DNA of 64,000 bases from Nonomuraea typhae (GCF_009760925.1 NZ_VRLV01000001.1:1240001-1304000), one strand, 5' to 3'. Shown: positions 1 through 8,716, numbered from the stretch's first letter. The notes: generated by a model from the letters alone, not told the origin. Program-made: numbers and translations.

Positions 1-23
1 TCGATTCCCGTTCGCCTCCGCCA

Positions 24-1370
24 CTACTCGCGTACGGCCAGCGGCAGGCGGACCACGAAGCGGGCGCCCCCGGTGGCCTCCTCGGCCATGATGCTGCCCA
101 TGTGGGCCAGCGCCACGTCACGGGCGATGGCCAGGCCCAGGCCGGTGCCGCCGGCGTCGCGGCTGCGGGCGGCGTCGAGGCGGGTGAACCGGTCGAAGAT
201 GCGCTCGCGGTCCTCCGGGGCGATCTCCGCGCCGTCGTTGGACACCTCCAGGACCGCGAACCCCTCCTCGGCCCGCACGCCCACGCCGACCTCCGATTCC
301 GCGTGCCGTTCGGCGTTGTCCAGGAGGTTGGTGAGCAGGCGGGCCAGTTGCAGCCGTACGCCCTCGACCAGCACTCCCTCGGTGAGCGACGGCCGGACGA
401 CGATGTGGTCGTGCCGGCTGACCAGCTCCTCGCGGACCAGCCCCGACAGGTCGACGGGCTCCTTGACCACGTCCACCCGGGAGCCGATGCGGGCCAGCAG
501 CAGCAGGTCGGTGATGATCGCCTCCAGCCGGTCGGTGTCGCGCAGGGCGCCGCCCACGAGCTCGGCCACGTCGGTGTCCTCGGGGTAGAGCTGGGCGCTT
601 TCGAGCTGGGCGCGCAGCCCGGCGATGGGGGTGCGCAGCTCGTGGGAGGCGTCGGAGGCGAACTGGCGCTGCTGCTCGGCGGAACGTTCCAATCGGGCCA
701 GCGTGCTGTTGATGGAGCGGGCGAGCTGGGCCACCTCGTCGTCGCCCGCCGGTTCCGAGACGCGGCGGCTCAGGTCGCTGGCGTTGACGGCGTCGAGTTC
801 CGCGCGCATCGCGGCGACCGGGCGCAGCGAGCGGCCGGTCACCAGCCACGTGGCCCAGGCGGCCAGCCCGATGAGGATCGCGACCTGGCTGGCCACCACC
901 GCCTCCAGCAGCCACGTGGACAGCACGCCCGGCGTGAGGCGCCCGGCGTAGACGACGGGGGAGCCGGCGGCGGTCGTGACCCGGACCGCGGTCAGGTGGA
1001 CGCACTCGTCCCGGTGGCAGTCGGTGGTGCTGACGACCCGGTCCTCGGCCGGCGGCCAGATCTGGCTGAGCGGCCGGCGGCCGGCGGCGGCGGAGCTGTG
1101 GGCGATCACGCGTCCGCCCGGCTCGACCACCTGCAGCAGGTCGACCGTGGGGTCGGAGAGCGGGATGACGCCGGCGCGCAGCCCGCCGTCGCGGACCTTG
1201 GCGGTCACGTGGGAGGCCGCCTCGCGGGTGGCCCGCCACACGCCGGCCTCGACGACCGATCTGGCCACGCCGACGCCGCCGATCCCCACGGGGATCAGCA
1301 CGGAGGCGGCCACCGCGGTGGCGATGAGCGTGACCCGGCCGCGAAGGGACCTCGCCCATATGCGTGACAC
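24..1370 (-). CDS. two-component sensor histidine kinase (HAMP-HisKA-HATPase)
   Basis: This is a 448-residue membrane sensor kinase that autophosphorylates a histidine and passes the phosphate to a response regulator. A membrane helix lies at about residues 11-35, an extracytoplasmic sensor region of about 110 residues follows, and a second helix lies at about 152-177. A HAMP linker leads to the H-box SHELRTP (H243), the N-box DNAERHA (N352) and the G-box GTGLGLA (409-415). The length is normal for the family. No response regulator lies beside it inside the window; it may be beyond the left edge. The gene follows the LacI gene in the same direction after a 94-base gap that holds a LacI-type palindrome, so it could belong to that operon. 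The signal it senses cannot be read from the sequence. Confidence 0.93.
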   Translation of the reverse strand: MSRIWARSLRGRVTLIATAVAASVLIPVGIGGVGVARSVVEAGVWRATREAASHVTAKVRDGGLRAGVIPLSDPTVDLLQVVEPGGRVIAHSSAAAGRRPLSQIWPPAEDRVVSTTDCHRDECVHLTAVRVTTAAGSPVVYAGRLTPGVLSTWLLEAVVASQVAILIGLAAWATWLVTGRSLRPVAAMRAELDAVNASDLSRRVSEPAGDDEVAQLARSINSTLARLERSAEQQRQFASDASHELRTPIAGLRAQLESAQLYPEDTDVAELVGGALRDTDRLEAIITDLLLLARIGSRVDVVKEPVDLSGLVREELVSRHDHIVVRPSLTEGVLVEGVRLQLARLLTNLLDNAERHAESEVGVGVRAEEGFAVLEVSNDGAEIAPEDRERIFDRFTRLDAARSRDAGGTGLGLAIARDVALAHMGSIMAEEATGGARFVVRLPLAVRE

Positions 1371-1414
1371 GTCCTGAGGCTACTAAGCGTGATTTGTCGG
1401 ACACACCGGTGAGA

Positions 1415-1426
1415 CGAAACGTTTGC
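1415..1426. promoter_or_regulatory. LacI-type palindrome CGAAACGTTTGC
   Basis: The 8-base palindrome AAACGTTT sits in the gap between the LacI gene and the sensor kinase, just upstream of the kinase on the minus strand. A near copy in the opposite orientation (GCAAACGTTTTCG) occurs at 12758-12770. The centre differs from the CAATCGATTG sites of the main regulon, so it may bind another LacI-family protein. Only the sequence pattern supports it. Confidence 0.35.
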
Positions 1427-1464
1427 AGGATCCAAACGCAGCTTGTACCGGGTGAAACGCCTCG

Positions 1465-2493
1465 TCAGCGCCGCGCGGTCGAGCCGCGGACCACCAGGGA
1501 GACCGGCATCAGCAGCGATCGCGCGGGCCGTCCGGGGTTCTCGATGCCGTCCAGCAGCATCCGCGCCGCCTCCACCCCGATGTCGTGGTGCGGCACGCGC
1601 ACGGTGGTCAGCGGCGGGCGCAGCTTGTCCAGGAACGGCATGTCGTTGAAGCCCACCACGCTGACGTCCTCCGGGCACGACAGCCCGCGCTCGCCGAACA
1701 CGTCGTAGCAGCCCAGCGCGATCAGGTCGTTGCCCGCCACGATCGCCGTCACCCCGCTCTGGGCGCCGAGCAGCGTCCGCGTCGCCCGTGCCCCCGCCTC
1801 CTCGCTCCAGCGCGCGCACTCCACGACGAGCCCGGGGTCGTCGGGCAACCCCCGATCGCGTACGGCATGCCGGAACGCCCGCGCCCTGGCCACCCCGGTC
1901 GAGGTGCCCTGCGGCCCGGCGAGGTGGGCGATCCTGGTGTGCCCGAGCCCGGCCAGGTGGGCGACGGCCGCGCTCACCCCGCTGGAGTCGTCGGCCGTCA
2001 CGCACGGCAGGTCCACGCCCTCGACCCGCCGGTTGATCAGCACGAGCTGCACACCGGAGGCGTGCAGCTCGGCCAGCAGCGGGTGGTCCATCCGGGCGGT
2101 CGCCACGATCAGCCCCTCGACCTGGCGCGAGCGCAGCGAGTCGATGAGCTTGCGCTCCCGCTGGGGGTCGTTGTCGGTGTTGACGATCCAGCCGCTGTAG
2201 CCCTCGGCCTCGAGCGCGCTCTCGATCCCGCGCACGATCGGCGGGAACAGCGGGTTGGTGATGTCGGGGATGACCAGGCCGACCGTGCGCGAGCGCGAGG
2301 TGCGCAGGCTCAGCGCGATCGGGTTGGGCTGGTAGCCGAGCTCCTTGGCCGCCTTCTGCACCCGGCGGACGGTCTCGGCGCCCACCTGCCCCTGCGTGCG
2401 GGGGTTGAGCGCGCGTGAGACGGTGGTCGTGTGGACGCCGACCGCCTGGGCGATGTCGCGCAGCGTCGGCGCGGAAGGCCGGTTGGCTTTCAT
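1465..2493 (-). CDS. LacI-family transcriptional regulator of the catabolic block
   Basis: This is a 342-residue regulator with an N-terminal LacI helix-turn-helix (about residues 10-30, TLRDIAQAVGVHTTTVSRAL), the hinge region, and a periplasmic-binding-protein-like effector domain starting near residue 68 (TVGLVIPDITNPLFP). Its start overlaps the stop of the MFS gene by four bases (ATGA), so the two are translationally coupled in one operon. The best operator candidates are the three copies of GCAATCGATTGC at 4561, 8694 and 12854, one of which lies in front of its own operon. I infer autoregulation and repression of the neighbouring catabolic genes, released by an unknown metabolite. Confidence 0.93.
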   Translation of the reverse strand: MKANRPSAPTLRDIAQAVGVHTTTVSRALNPRTQGQVGAETVRRVQKAAKELGYQPNPIALSLRTSRSRTVGLVIPDITNPLFPPIVRGIESALEAEGYSGWIVNTDNDPQRERKLIDSLRSRQVEGLIVATARMDHPLLAELHASGVQLVLINRRVEGVDLPCVTADDSSGVSAAVAHLAGLGHTRIAHLAGPQGTSTGVARARAFRHAVRDRGLPDDPGLVVECARWSEEAGARATRTLLGAQSGVTAIVAGNDLIALGCYDVFGERGLSCPEDVSVVGFNDMPFLDKLRPPLTTVRVPHHDIGVEAARMLLDGIENPGRPARSLLMPVSLVVRGSTARR

Positions 2494-3650
2494 CGGCCGA
2501 GCTCTCCTTCAGGTCGGATCCAACGTTTGCGCCCCAGTGCGCCGAACAGGCCGAGCGGAGCGGCCAGCGCCGCCGCCCAGCCGAAAATCTGAGCATACCG
2601 GTGCTGCTCGGCCGCGCCGGCTACCACGACCGCCGCCACGGCGCTGCCGAGGAACAGCGCCCCGGCGAACGCCGACACCACGGTCGCCCTGGCCGCGGGG
2701 AGCACCTCGGTCGCCCAGGTCTGCAGCGAGGAGTGCATCGCCGCCCACGCCGCGCCGAGCAGCCCGGCGGCCGTCAGCGCCATGGCCGGCGACCGGGACA
2801 ACGCCACCAGCCCGCAGGCGGCCACCGCGGCGGCGGCGCCGTACGCGATGAGCCGCCAGGCAGGGACGCGGCGGGAGAGCGCGCCGACGACCTGTGAGGC
2901 CACCAGGACGGCGGCGCCGTAGGCGGCGGTGACGGCGCCCGCGACGGCCGCGCTCGCGCCCGCCGCCTCCACCGCGGCCGGCAGCAGGGTGAGCACGCCG
3001 ATCAGCACGCCGCCCTCGACGAACGCCAGCGCCAGCACCAGCAGCGCCGGTCGCGAGCGCGCGACCGAGGCCAGCGGCGCGATCACGCCGAGGTGGGCCC
3101 GCGGGCGCGGCGGCGCGGGGAGCCTGCCGAGCGCCCACGCCAGCGCCAGCGCGGCCAGGCCGGTGGCGGCGAAGGCCACGCGCCAGCTCGCGTACTCGAC
3201 GAGGACGCCGGCGGCGGTCGAGGCCACCGCGGTGCCGACGGCCACGCCCGCCATGAGGTTCGTGATCTCCCGCTGCCGCCGCTGCGCCGGGACCGTGTCG
3301 CCCAGGTACACCAGGCTGCCCGGGATCGCCGCCGCGAAGCAGGCCCCGGCCAGGCCGCGGGTCAGGGCCAGCGCGAGCGCCGAGCCGGTCAGGGCCGAGG
3401 CGATCGTGGTCACCGCGCCGAGGGCCAGCGCCAGCCGCATGGTCCGCACCAGGCCCGCCCGGTCGGAGATGACGCCCCAGACCGGCTGCATGACCCCGTA
3501 GGCCAGCACGTACGCGCCCACCGCGTGCACCACCTGAGACAGCGGCAGGCCGAGCTGGGCGGCCATCGAGACCATCATGGGCGGCATCGCGAAGCGGTCG
3601 AGGGTGCTGACGAAAGGGACGGCGAGCAGCAGGCGGGGCGCGGGGGTCAT
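2490..3650 (-). CDS. MFS transporter
   Basis: This is a 386-residue major facilitator with about 12 hydrophobic segments. It begins MTPAPRLLLAVPFVSTLDRF, and an MFS signature-like loop (GVISDRAGLVRTMRLALALG) follows the second helix. The ATG at 3650 is chosen because it overlaps the stop of the upstream binding-protein gene (ATGA). Reading further upstream in this frame runs through the coding sequence of that gene. The stop overlaps the LacI start in the same way. Placement between a binding-protein-like gene and the LacI gene suggests uptake of the regulon's substrate or export of an intermediate. Sequence alone does not fix the direction. Confidence 0.9.
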   Translation of the reverse strand: MTPAPRLLLAVPFVSTLDRFAMPPMMVSMAAQLGLPLSQVVHAVGAYVLAYGVMQPVWGVISDRAGLVRTMRLALALGAVTTIASALTGSALALALTRGLAGACFAAAIPGSLVYLGDTVPAQRRQREITNLMAGVAVGTAVASTAAGVLVEYASWRVAFAATGLAALALAWALGRLPAPPRPRAHLGVIAPLASVARSRPALLVLALAFVEGGVLIGVLTLLPAAVEAAGASAAVAGAVTAAYGAAVLVASQVVGALSRRVPAWRLIAYGAAAAVAACGLVALSRSPAMALTAAGLLGAAWAAMHSSLQTWATEVLPAARATVVSAFAGALFLGSAVAAVVVAGAAEQHRYAQIFGWAAALAAPLGLFGALGRKRWIRPEGELGR

Positions 3651-4531
3651 GCGTCGATCAGACCACGCGCCGGATCGAGCGCCCCGGCCAGCCCCTCGTC
3701 GGGCAGATGCCGCACCCGGAGCGCCAGCACCGAGCGCAGGGCGTCCAGATCCACGGTGTTGCCGGGGACGAGCCCCTCGACCGGATCCTTGAGCCGTTCC
3801 AGGTAGCGCGGGGCCAGGTGCCCGGACAGCCCGAGCACGCGCCCGGCCTCCTCCAGCACCAGCTCGTCGGCCCGCCCGTCCAGGATGTGCGCCGTGCACT
3901 CGCGCAACGCCGCGGCCAGCTCCCGCGCGGCCGCCAGACGCCGGTCGCCGACCACCGTCAGCACCGTTCCGAGGTACGGCCGGCAGACCTCGGCCAGCCC
4001 GGCCAGCCGTACCATGCCCCGGTCCTCGGCGATCAGCTCGTTGCCCGCGTTGAGCATCGTGACCCCGCACTCCCCGGTCAGCAGCGCCTGCAGGCGGCGG
4101 GGCGTGGAGCCTATGGGCTCGACCCGGTAGCCGCCCAGGCCCAAGTGCTCCATCAGCGCATACAGGCCGAAGGCGAAGCCGGAGCCGGGTACGTCCACCC
4201 CGGCCACGACGGCGCCCTCGGCGCCGGGACGGGCGTAGAGGCCGAGGCCGAGGCCCCGGTCGACGGCCGAGACGATGCGCACGTCGGCGGTCTTCCCGAG
4301 GGGGTTGGCGGCGGTGAAGCGGTAGGCGAGGACGTTGTCGGGGCTGGTGAGCGCGGCGTCCACGCGGCCGTCCAGCAGGGCGCGGAACTGGCCGGGGGAG
4401 GAGGTCACGGGCTCCTCGGTCACGGTCAGGCCCCGGGCGTCCAGAAGGCCGAGGCGCCGGGCCACGCGCAACGGCACGGATGGGCTGAATGTGCCGACCG
4501 TCAGCGAAGTCGTTTGCTCAGCACTTGACAT
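3647..4531 (-). CDS. NMT1/THI5-like binding protein without signal peptide
   Basis: This 294-residue protein resembles the solute-binding proteins of SsuA/NMT1/THI5 type: an early TVGTFSPSVPLRVARRLGLL, followed by SSPGQFRALLDGRVDAALTSPDN, the usual stretch where these proteins test whether a site is occupied. Unlike transporter-linked members it begins MSSAEQTTSLTV, with no hydrophobic leader and no lipobox, so it should be cytoplasmic. It is the first gene of a leftward operon with an MFS transporter and the LacI regulator, and its promoter carries the first GCAATCGATTGC operator. It could be an enzyme of the THI5-like fold, a cytosolic ligand buffer, or a decayed binding protein. A true lipoprotein homologue lies at 16862. 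Confidence 0.82.
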   Translation of the reverse strand: MSSAEQTTSLTVGTFSPSVPLRVARRLGLLDARGLTVTEEPVTSSPGQFRALLDGRVDAALTSPDNVLAYRFTAANPLGKTADVRIVSAVDRGLGLGLYARPGAEGAVVAGVDVPGSGFAFGLYALMEHLGLGGYRVEPIGSTPRRLQALLTGECGVTMLNAGNELIAEDRGMVRLAGLAEVCRPYLGTVLTVVGDRRLAAARELAAALRECTAHILDGRADELVLEEAGRVLGLSGHLAPRYLERLKDPVEGLVPGNTVDLDALRSVLALRVRHLPDEGLAGALDPARGLIDA

Positions 4532-4560
4532 ACGAGGAATCTACTTCGATGCTGGCCGCG

Positions 4561-4576
4561 ACGCAATCGATTGCGT
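4561..4576. promoter_or_regulatory. LacI operator, copy 1 (ACGCAATCGATTGCGT)
   Basis: This is a perfect 16-base palindrome in the 61-base gap between the divergent starts at 4531 (binding-protein/MFS/LacI operon) and 4593 (dehydrogenase operon). The same 12-base core GCAATCGATTGC recurs at 8694-8707 and 12854-12865, each time just upstream of a catabolic gene. CAATCGATTG has the CG-centred symmetry typical of LacI-family operators. Confidence 0.8.
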
Positions 4577-4592
4577 AATCGAGGGAGGCACT

Positions 4593-5501
4593 ATGAGAGT
4601 CGGCTGGATCGGCACCGGCCGCATGGGGTACGCGATGGCCGCGCGCCTGGCCGGGCCGGGGACGGACCTGGCCGTGTGGAATCGCACCCGGGCCAAGGCC
4701 GAGCCGCTCGCGGAACTCGGCGCCGAGGTCGTCTCGTCGATCGCGGAGCTGAGCGCCAACGAGGTCGTGTTCACGATGGTCTCCAGCTCCGGGGACCTCG
4801 CCCAGGTGCTGGACGAACTGCTCGGCGGCGAGGTGGCCCCCCGCGTGGTCGTGGACTGCTCGACCGTCTCACCCGAGGCGTCGGCCGTGGCCAGAAGCGC
4901 CTGCGCCGAGCGGGGCACGGCCTTCCTGGCCGCGCCGGTCAGCGGCAACGCCAAAGTGGTCGCCTCGGGCGGCCTCACGCTCGTGGTCTCCGGGCCCAGG
5001 GAGTCCTACGAGCACGTCGCGCCGCTGCTGGAGCGCATCGGCCGGTCCGTCACCTACGCCGGAGAGGGCGACGTCGCCAGGCTGGTGAAGATCGCGCACA
5101 ACCTGATGCTCGGCGTCGTCACCCAGTGCATGGCCGAGATCACCGTGCTGGCCGAGAAGGGCGGCGTCCCGCGCCACGCCTTCCTCGACTTCCTCAACGA
5201 CAGCGTCATGGGCTCGGCGTTCACCCGCTACAAGAGCCCGGCCTTCGTCAACCTCGACTACACGCCCACGTTCACCCCGCTCCTGCTGCGCAAGGACTTC
5301 GACCTCGGCCTGGCGGCCGCCCGCGAGCTGGACGTGCCCATGCCGCTGGCCGCCCTGACCGCCCAGATCGTCCAGGCCAGCGTGGGCACCGGCCGGGTGG
5401 ACGAGGACTTCGCGATCCTGCTCGACCTGCAGGCCGCCGCCTCGGGCGTCGCGCTCAAGCCCGAAGGCGTCACCGTGGACGACGGTCTCGGCCATGGCTG
5501 A
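4593..5501 (+). CDS. NAD(P)-dependent beta-hydroxyacid dehydrogenase (3-hydroxyisobutyrate dehydrogenase family)
   Basis: This is a 302-residue cytoplasmic oxidoreductase. The Rossmann motif WIGTGRMGYAMA is at residues 5-16, the substrate-binding APVSGN at 114-119 (S117), and the family's catalytic lysine in LVKIAHN (K166). Members oxidise 3-hydroxyacids such as 3-hydroxyisobutyrate or tartronate semialdehyde derivatives, or reduce semialdehydes. The ATG at 4593 has a strong GAGGGAGG eight bases upstream and lies just after operator copy 1. It overlaps the M24 hydrolase gene by eight bases, so they are coupled. The exact substrate cannot be told. Confidence 0.92.
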   Translation: MRVGWIGTGRMGYAMAARLAGPGTDLAVWNRTRAKAEPLAELGAEVVSSIAELSANEVVFTMVSSSGDLAQVLDELLGGEVAPRVVVDCSTVSPEASAVARSACAERGTAFLAAPVSGNAKVVASGGLTLVVSGPRESYEHVAPLLERIGRSVTYAGEGDVARLVKIAHNLMLGVVTQCMAEITVLAEKGGVPRHAFLDFLNDSVMGSAFTRYKSPAFVNLDYTPTFTPLLLRKDFDLGLAAARELDVPMPLAALTAQIVQASVGTGRVDEDFAILLDLQAAASGVALKPEGVTVDDGLGHG

Positions 5502-6756
5502 CCACCCGCCCGCGGGCCGGGCCGTACCGGCCGCGCCGCTGCCCGCGCCCGGGCACATGGGCGTCGACTTCGAGCAGCGCGTCGACTTCGGCCGGTTAAG
5601 GGACTACCGCCTCGCGCGGGCCCGCGCGGCCCTGGAAGCCAGCGACTGCGGCGCGTTCCTGCTGTTCGACTTCTACAACATCCGGTACGTGACCCAGACC
5701 TGGATCGGCGGCGCGCTGGGCGACAAGATGACCCGCTACGCGCTGCTGACCCGGGACAAGCCGCCCATGCTCTGGGACTTCGGCTCGGCCGCCCGCCACC
5801 ACCGCCTCTACAGCCCCTGGCTGGACCCGGCCGACTGCCACGCGGGCATGCTCGGCCTGCGCGGCGCCATCGCGCCCAGCGCCGGGCTGATGGCCGAGGC
5901 GGTCGCCCAGGTCAAGGACCTGCTCGACGACCCGTCCGCGCCGGTCGGCGTGGACATCGTCGAGCCGCCGTTCCTGTTCGAGATGGAACGGCAGGGCCTG
6001 CGCGTCCGCGACGCCCAGCAGCACATGCTCGACGCCAGGACGATCAAGTCCGCCGACGAGGTCATGCTGCTCACGCAGGCCGCCGCCATGGTGGACGGCG
6101 TCTACCAGGACGTCGTGGAGGCCCTCAAGCCCGGCGTCCGGGAGAACGAGATCGTCGCCCTGGTCAACAAGCGCCTGTACGAGATGGGCTCCGACCAGGT
6201 CGAGGCGGTCAACGCGGTCAGCGGCGAACGCTGCAACCCCCACCCCCACAACTTCTCCGACCGCCTCATCCGCCCCGGTGACCAGGCGTTCTTCGACATC
6301 ATCCACTCCTTCAACGGCTACCGCACCTGCTACTACCGCACGTTCTCCGTCGGCAGCGCGACCGCCTCCCAGCGCGATGCCTACACCAGGGCGCGCGAGT
6401 GGATGGACGCCGCCATCGCCGCGGTCAAGCCGGGCGCCGGCACGGACGAGATCGCCTCCCTGTGGCCCAGGGCCACCGACTTCGGCTTCGAGAACGAGAT
6501 GGCCGCCTTCGGCCTGCAGTTCGGCCACGGCCTCGGCCTGGGCCTGCACGAGCGGCCCGTCATCTCCCGGCTCAACAGCATGCGCGAGCCGGTCGAGCTG
6601 CGCCCCGGCATGGTCTTCGCCCTGGAGACGTACTGCCCGGCCGGCGACGGCTTCTCCGCCGCCCGCATCGAGGAGGAGGTCGTCGTCACCGAGGACGGCG
6701 CCCGCCTGCTCACCCTCTTCCCCGCTCAGGACCTCGTCATCGCCAACCCCTACTAA
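5494..6756 (+). CDS. M24-family (creatinase/prolidase-like) hydrolase with an altered metal site
   Basis: This is a 420-residue protein with an N-terminal creatinase domain (about 35-180) and a C-terminal pita-bread M24 domain (about 190-415). Of the five usual metal ligands, D268 (AFFDIIH), H345 (FGHGLGLGLHERP), E378 (ALETY) and E394 (RIEEEV) are visible. The expected second aspartate in the GYxSDxTRT-like segment is cysteine here (NGYRTCYYRT, C279). The family holds aminopeptidase P and prolidase, and also non-peptidases such as creatinase, ectoine hydrolase and the DMSP lyase DddP. The catabolic context favours hydrolysis or lysis of a small metabolite over peptide cleavage. It sits between the dehydrogenase and the aldehyde dehydrogenase in one operon. 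Confidence 0.85.
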   Translation: MADHPPAGRAVPAAPLPAPGHMGVDFEQRVDFGRLRDYRLARARAALEASDCGAFLLFDFYNIRYVTQTWIGGALGDKMTRYALLTRDKPPMLWDFGSAARHHRLYSPWLDPADCHAGMLGLRGAIAPSAGLMAEAVAQVKDLLDDPSAPVGVDIVEPPFLFEMERQGLRVRDAQQHMLDARTIKSADEVMLLTQAAAMVDGVYQDVVEALKPGVRENEIVALVNKRLYEMGSDQVEAVNAVSGERCNPHPHNFSDRLIRPGDQAFFDIIHSFNGYRTCYYRTFSVGSATASQRDAYTRAREWMDAAIAAVKPGAGTDEIASLWPRATDFGFENEMAAFGLQFGHGLGLGLHERPVISRLNSMREPVELRPGMVFALETYCPAGDGFSAARIEEEVVVTEDGARLLTLFPAQDLVIANPY

Positions 6757-6770
6757 CCCTGGAGGTTCCC

Positions 6771-8189
6771 ATGCTCCACATCGGGGGTCGATCGGTAGCC
6801 GCCGCCGACGGCGGCCGGTTCGACGTCATAGATCCCGCCACGGGCGAGGTGATCGCCGCCGTGGCCGACGCCACCCCGGGCGACGCGCTCGCCGCGGTCT
6901 CGGCCGCCGCCGACGCGGCCGAGTCCTGGGCGGCCACGGCGCCGCGCTATCGCTCGGAGGTCCTGCGCCAGGCGTTCGAGCTCATGTGCGCGCAGGCCGA
7001 GGACCTGGCCGTGCTGATCTCCCAAGAGAACGGCAAGGCCCTGCCCGACGCCCGTGCCGAGGTGGCCTACGCCGCCGAGTTCTTCCGCTGGTACGCCGAG
7101 GAGGCCGTGCGGGCGGACGGGTCGATGCTCACCGCGCCGTCCGGCGCCAACCGCATCATGGTGCTGCGCCGCCCCGTCGGCGTCTGCGTGCTGGTCACGC
7201 CGTGGAACTTCCCGGCGGCCATGGCCACCCGCAAGATCGGCCCGGCGCTCGCGGCGGGCTGCACGGTGGTGCTCAAGCCCGCCAGCGACACCCCGCTCAC
7301 CGCGCTCGCGCTGGCCCGCCTGCTGGAGGAGGCGGGCGTGCCCCCGGGCGTGGTCAACGTCATCCCGGCCCGCCGGTCCGGCGAGGTCGTCGCGGCGATG
7401 CTGCGCGATCCGCGCGTGCGCAAGCTCTCCTTCACCGGCTCCACCGAGGTCGGCCGCGTGCTGCTGCGCGAGGCGGCGGGCCAGGTGGTCAACAGCTCGA
7501 TGGAGCTCGGCGGCAACGCCCCGTTCCTCGTCTTCGCCGACGCCGACCTCGACGCGGCGGTCGAGGGCGCCATGACGGCGAAGATGCGCAACGCGGGCGA
7601 GGCGTGCACCGCGGCCAACCGCTTCTACATCGAGGAGCCGGTGGCCGAGGAGTTCGCCCGCCGCCTGGCCGCCCGCATGGCCGACCTGCGCGTCGGCCCC
7701 GGCACCGAGCCGGGCGCCGAGGTCGGCCCCCTGGTCAACCAGGACGCCGTGGACAAGGTGGACACCCTGGTGCGCGAGGCGATCTCGGACGGCGCCAAGG
7801 CCCTCGCGGGCGGCCGCCGTCCCGACCGGCCGGGCTTCTTCTACGAGCCGACCGTGCTGACGGGCGTGCGCCCGGACGCGCCGATCCTGCGGGAGGAGAT
7901 CTTCGGTCCCGTCGCGCCGGTCGTCACCTTCGCGACCGAGGAGGAGGCGGTACGGCTGGCCAACGACACCGAGTACGGCCTGGTCGCCTACGTCTTCACC
8001 GGCGACCTGGCCCGCGGCCTGCGGGTCGGCGAGCGGATCGAGGCCGGGATGATCGGCCTCAACCGCGGCCTGGTCAGCGACCCGGCGGCGCCGTTCGGCG
8101 GCATGAAGCAGAGCGGCATCGGCAGGGAGGGCGGCCACGAGGGCCTGCTGGACTACCTGGAGACCCAGTATGTGGCGGTCAGCTGGTGA
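6771..8189 (+). CDS. NAD(P)-dependent aldehyde dehydrogenase (succinate-semialdehyde dehydrogenase-like)
   Basis: This 472-residue ALDH oxidises an aldehyde to a carboxylate or acyl product. The oxyanion asparagine is in TPWNFP (N146), the general base in SSMELGGNAP (E245) and the nucleophile in NAGEACTAANRF (C279). The length and the GEACTA context match the succinate-semialdehyde dehydrogenase branch. The ATG at 6771 has GGAGG seven bases upstream and lies 14 bases after the M24 stop. It is the last gene of the operator-1 operon and would take the aldehyde made upstream to an acid. Its 3' end overlaps the convergent VOC gene by 11 bases. Confidence 0.93.
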   Translation: MLHIGGRSVAAADGGRFDVIDPATGEVIAAVADATPGDALAAVSAAADAAESWAATAPRYRSEVLRQAFELMCAQAEDLAVLISQENGKALPDARAEVAYAAEFFRWYAEEAVRADGSMLTAPSGANRIMVLRRPVGVCVLVTPWNFPAAMATRKIGPALAAGCTVVLKPASDTPLTALALARLLEEAGVPPGVVNVIPARRSGEVVAAMLRDPRVRKLSFTGSTEVGRVLLREAAGQVVNSSMELGGNAPFLVFADADLDAAVEGAMTAKMRNAGEACTAANRFYIEEPVAEEFARRLAARMADLRVGPGTEPGAEVGPLVNQDAVDKVDTLVREAISDGAKALAGGRRPDRPGFFYEPTVLTGVRPDAPILREEIFGPVAPVVTFATEEEAVRLANDTEYGLVAYVFTGDLARGLRVGERIEAGMIGLNRGLVSDPAAPFGGMKQSGIGREGGHEGLLDYLETQYVAVSW

Positions 8190-8670
8190 CCCCGCGGTCG
8201 AACGCCTTGCCGCCTGGGTAGGAGACGAGCTCGAACTGCATGCCCCACGGCGCGAGGAAGTAGATCCAGCGCTGCCCCTCGCTGGGGCCCTTGCTGGACG
8301 TGGGCTCGCCGAGCACGGTCACGCCCTTGTCCTTCAGGTAGGCGACGGCGGCGTCCAGGTCGTCGACGTACAGGGCGACGTGGTGGCCGCCGATGTCGCT
8401 GTTGCGTGGCTGGACCTGGTTCTGGCCGGGGGCCTCGTACTGGAACACCTCGAAGACGGCCTGGCCTCCGCAGCGGAAGAAGTGCAGCTCCCGCATGACT
8501 GCCCGGGGGTGCACGCCGAGGTGCTCGGCCATCCAGTCGCCGGCGTCCGCGTAGGGCCCGAGCGTGTACATGTACTCGCAGCCCAGCACGTCCACGAGGA
8601 AGTCCCTGGCCGCGTCGAGATCGGGCACGGTGAAGCCGACGTGGTCCAGCCTGGCCAGTCCGGGAAGCAT
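8179..8670 (-). CDS. VOC-family (glyoxalase/dioxygenase fold) protein
   Basis: This 163-residue protein has two beta-alpha-beta-beta-beta modules, the first starting LARLDHVGFTVPDL and the second GGHHVALYVDDLDAAV, with a C-terminal FELVSYPGG. Histidines in DHVGF (about residue 9) and HHVAL and the glutamate in QFELVSY fit the metal ligands of the vicinal oxygen chelate fold. Members include lyases, epimerases and extradiol dioxygenases. The ATG at 8670 follows CAGGAGGGGGT, an excellent ribosome site. It is transcribed away from the E1 gene, with operator copy 2 between them, so it belongs to the same regulon. The reaction is unknown. Confidence 0.88.
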   Translation of the reverse strand: MLPGLARLDHVGFTVPDLDAARDFLVDVLGCEYMYTLGPYADAGDWMAEHLGVHPRAVMRELHFFRCGGQAVFEVFQYEAPGQNQVQPRNSDIGGHHVALYVDDLDAAVAYLKDKGVTVLGEPTSSKGPSEGQRWIYFLAPWGMQFELVSYPGGKAFDRGVTS

Positions 8671-8693
8671 TCCGACCCCCTCCTGTCGCGTAA

Positions 8694-8707
8694 CGCAATC
8701 GATTGCG
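8694..8707. promoter_or_regulatory. LacI operator, copy 2 (CGCAATCGATTGCG)
   Basis: This is a perfect 14-base palindrome centred between the divergent starts at 8670 (VOC protein) and 8717 (E1). Its core is identical to the copies at 4561 and 12854. It ends nine bases before the E1 start codon, so a bound repressor would block either RNA polymerase or ribosome access. Confidence 0.8.
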
Positions 8708-8716
8708 GAGACTAAC

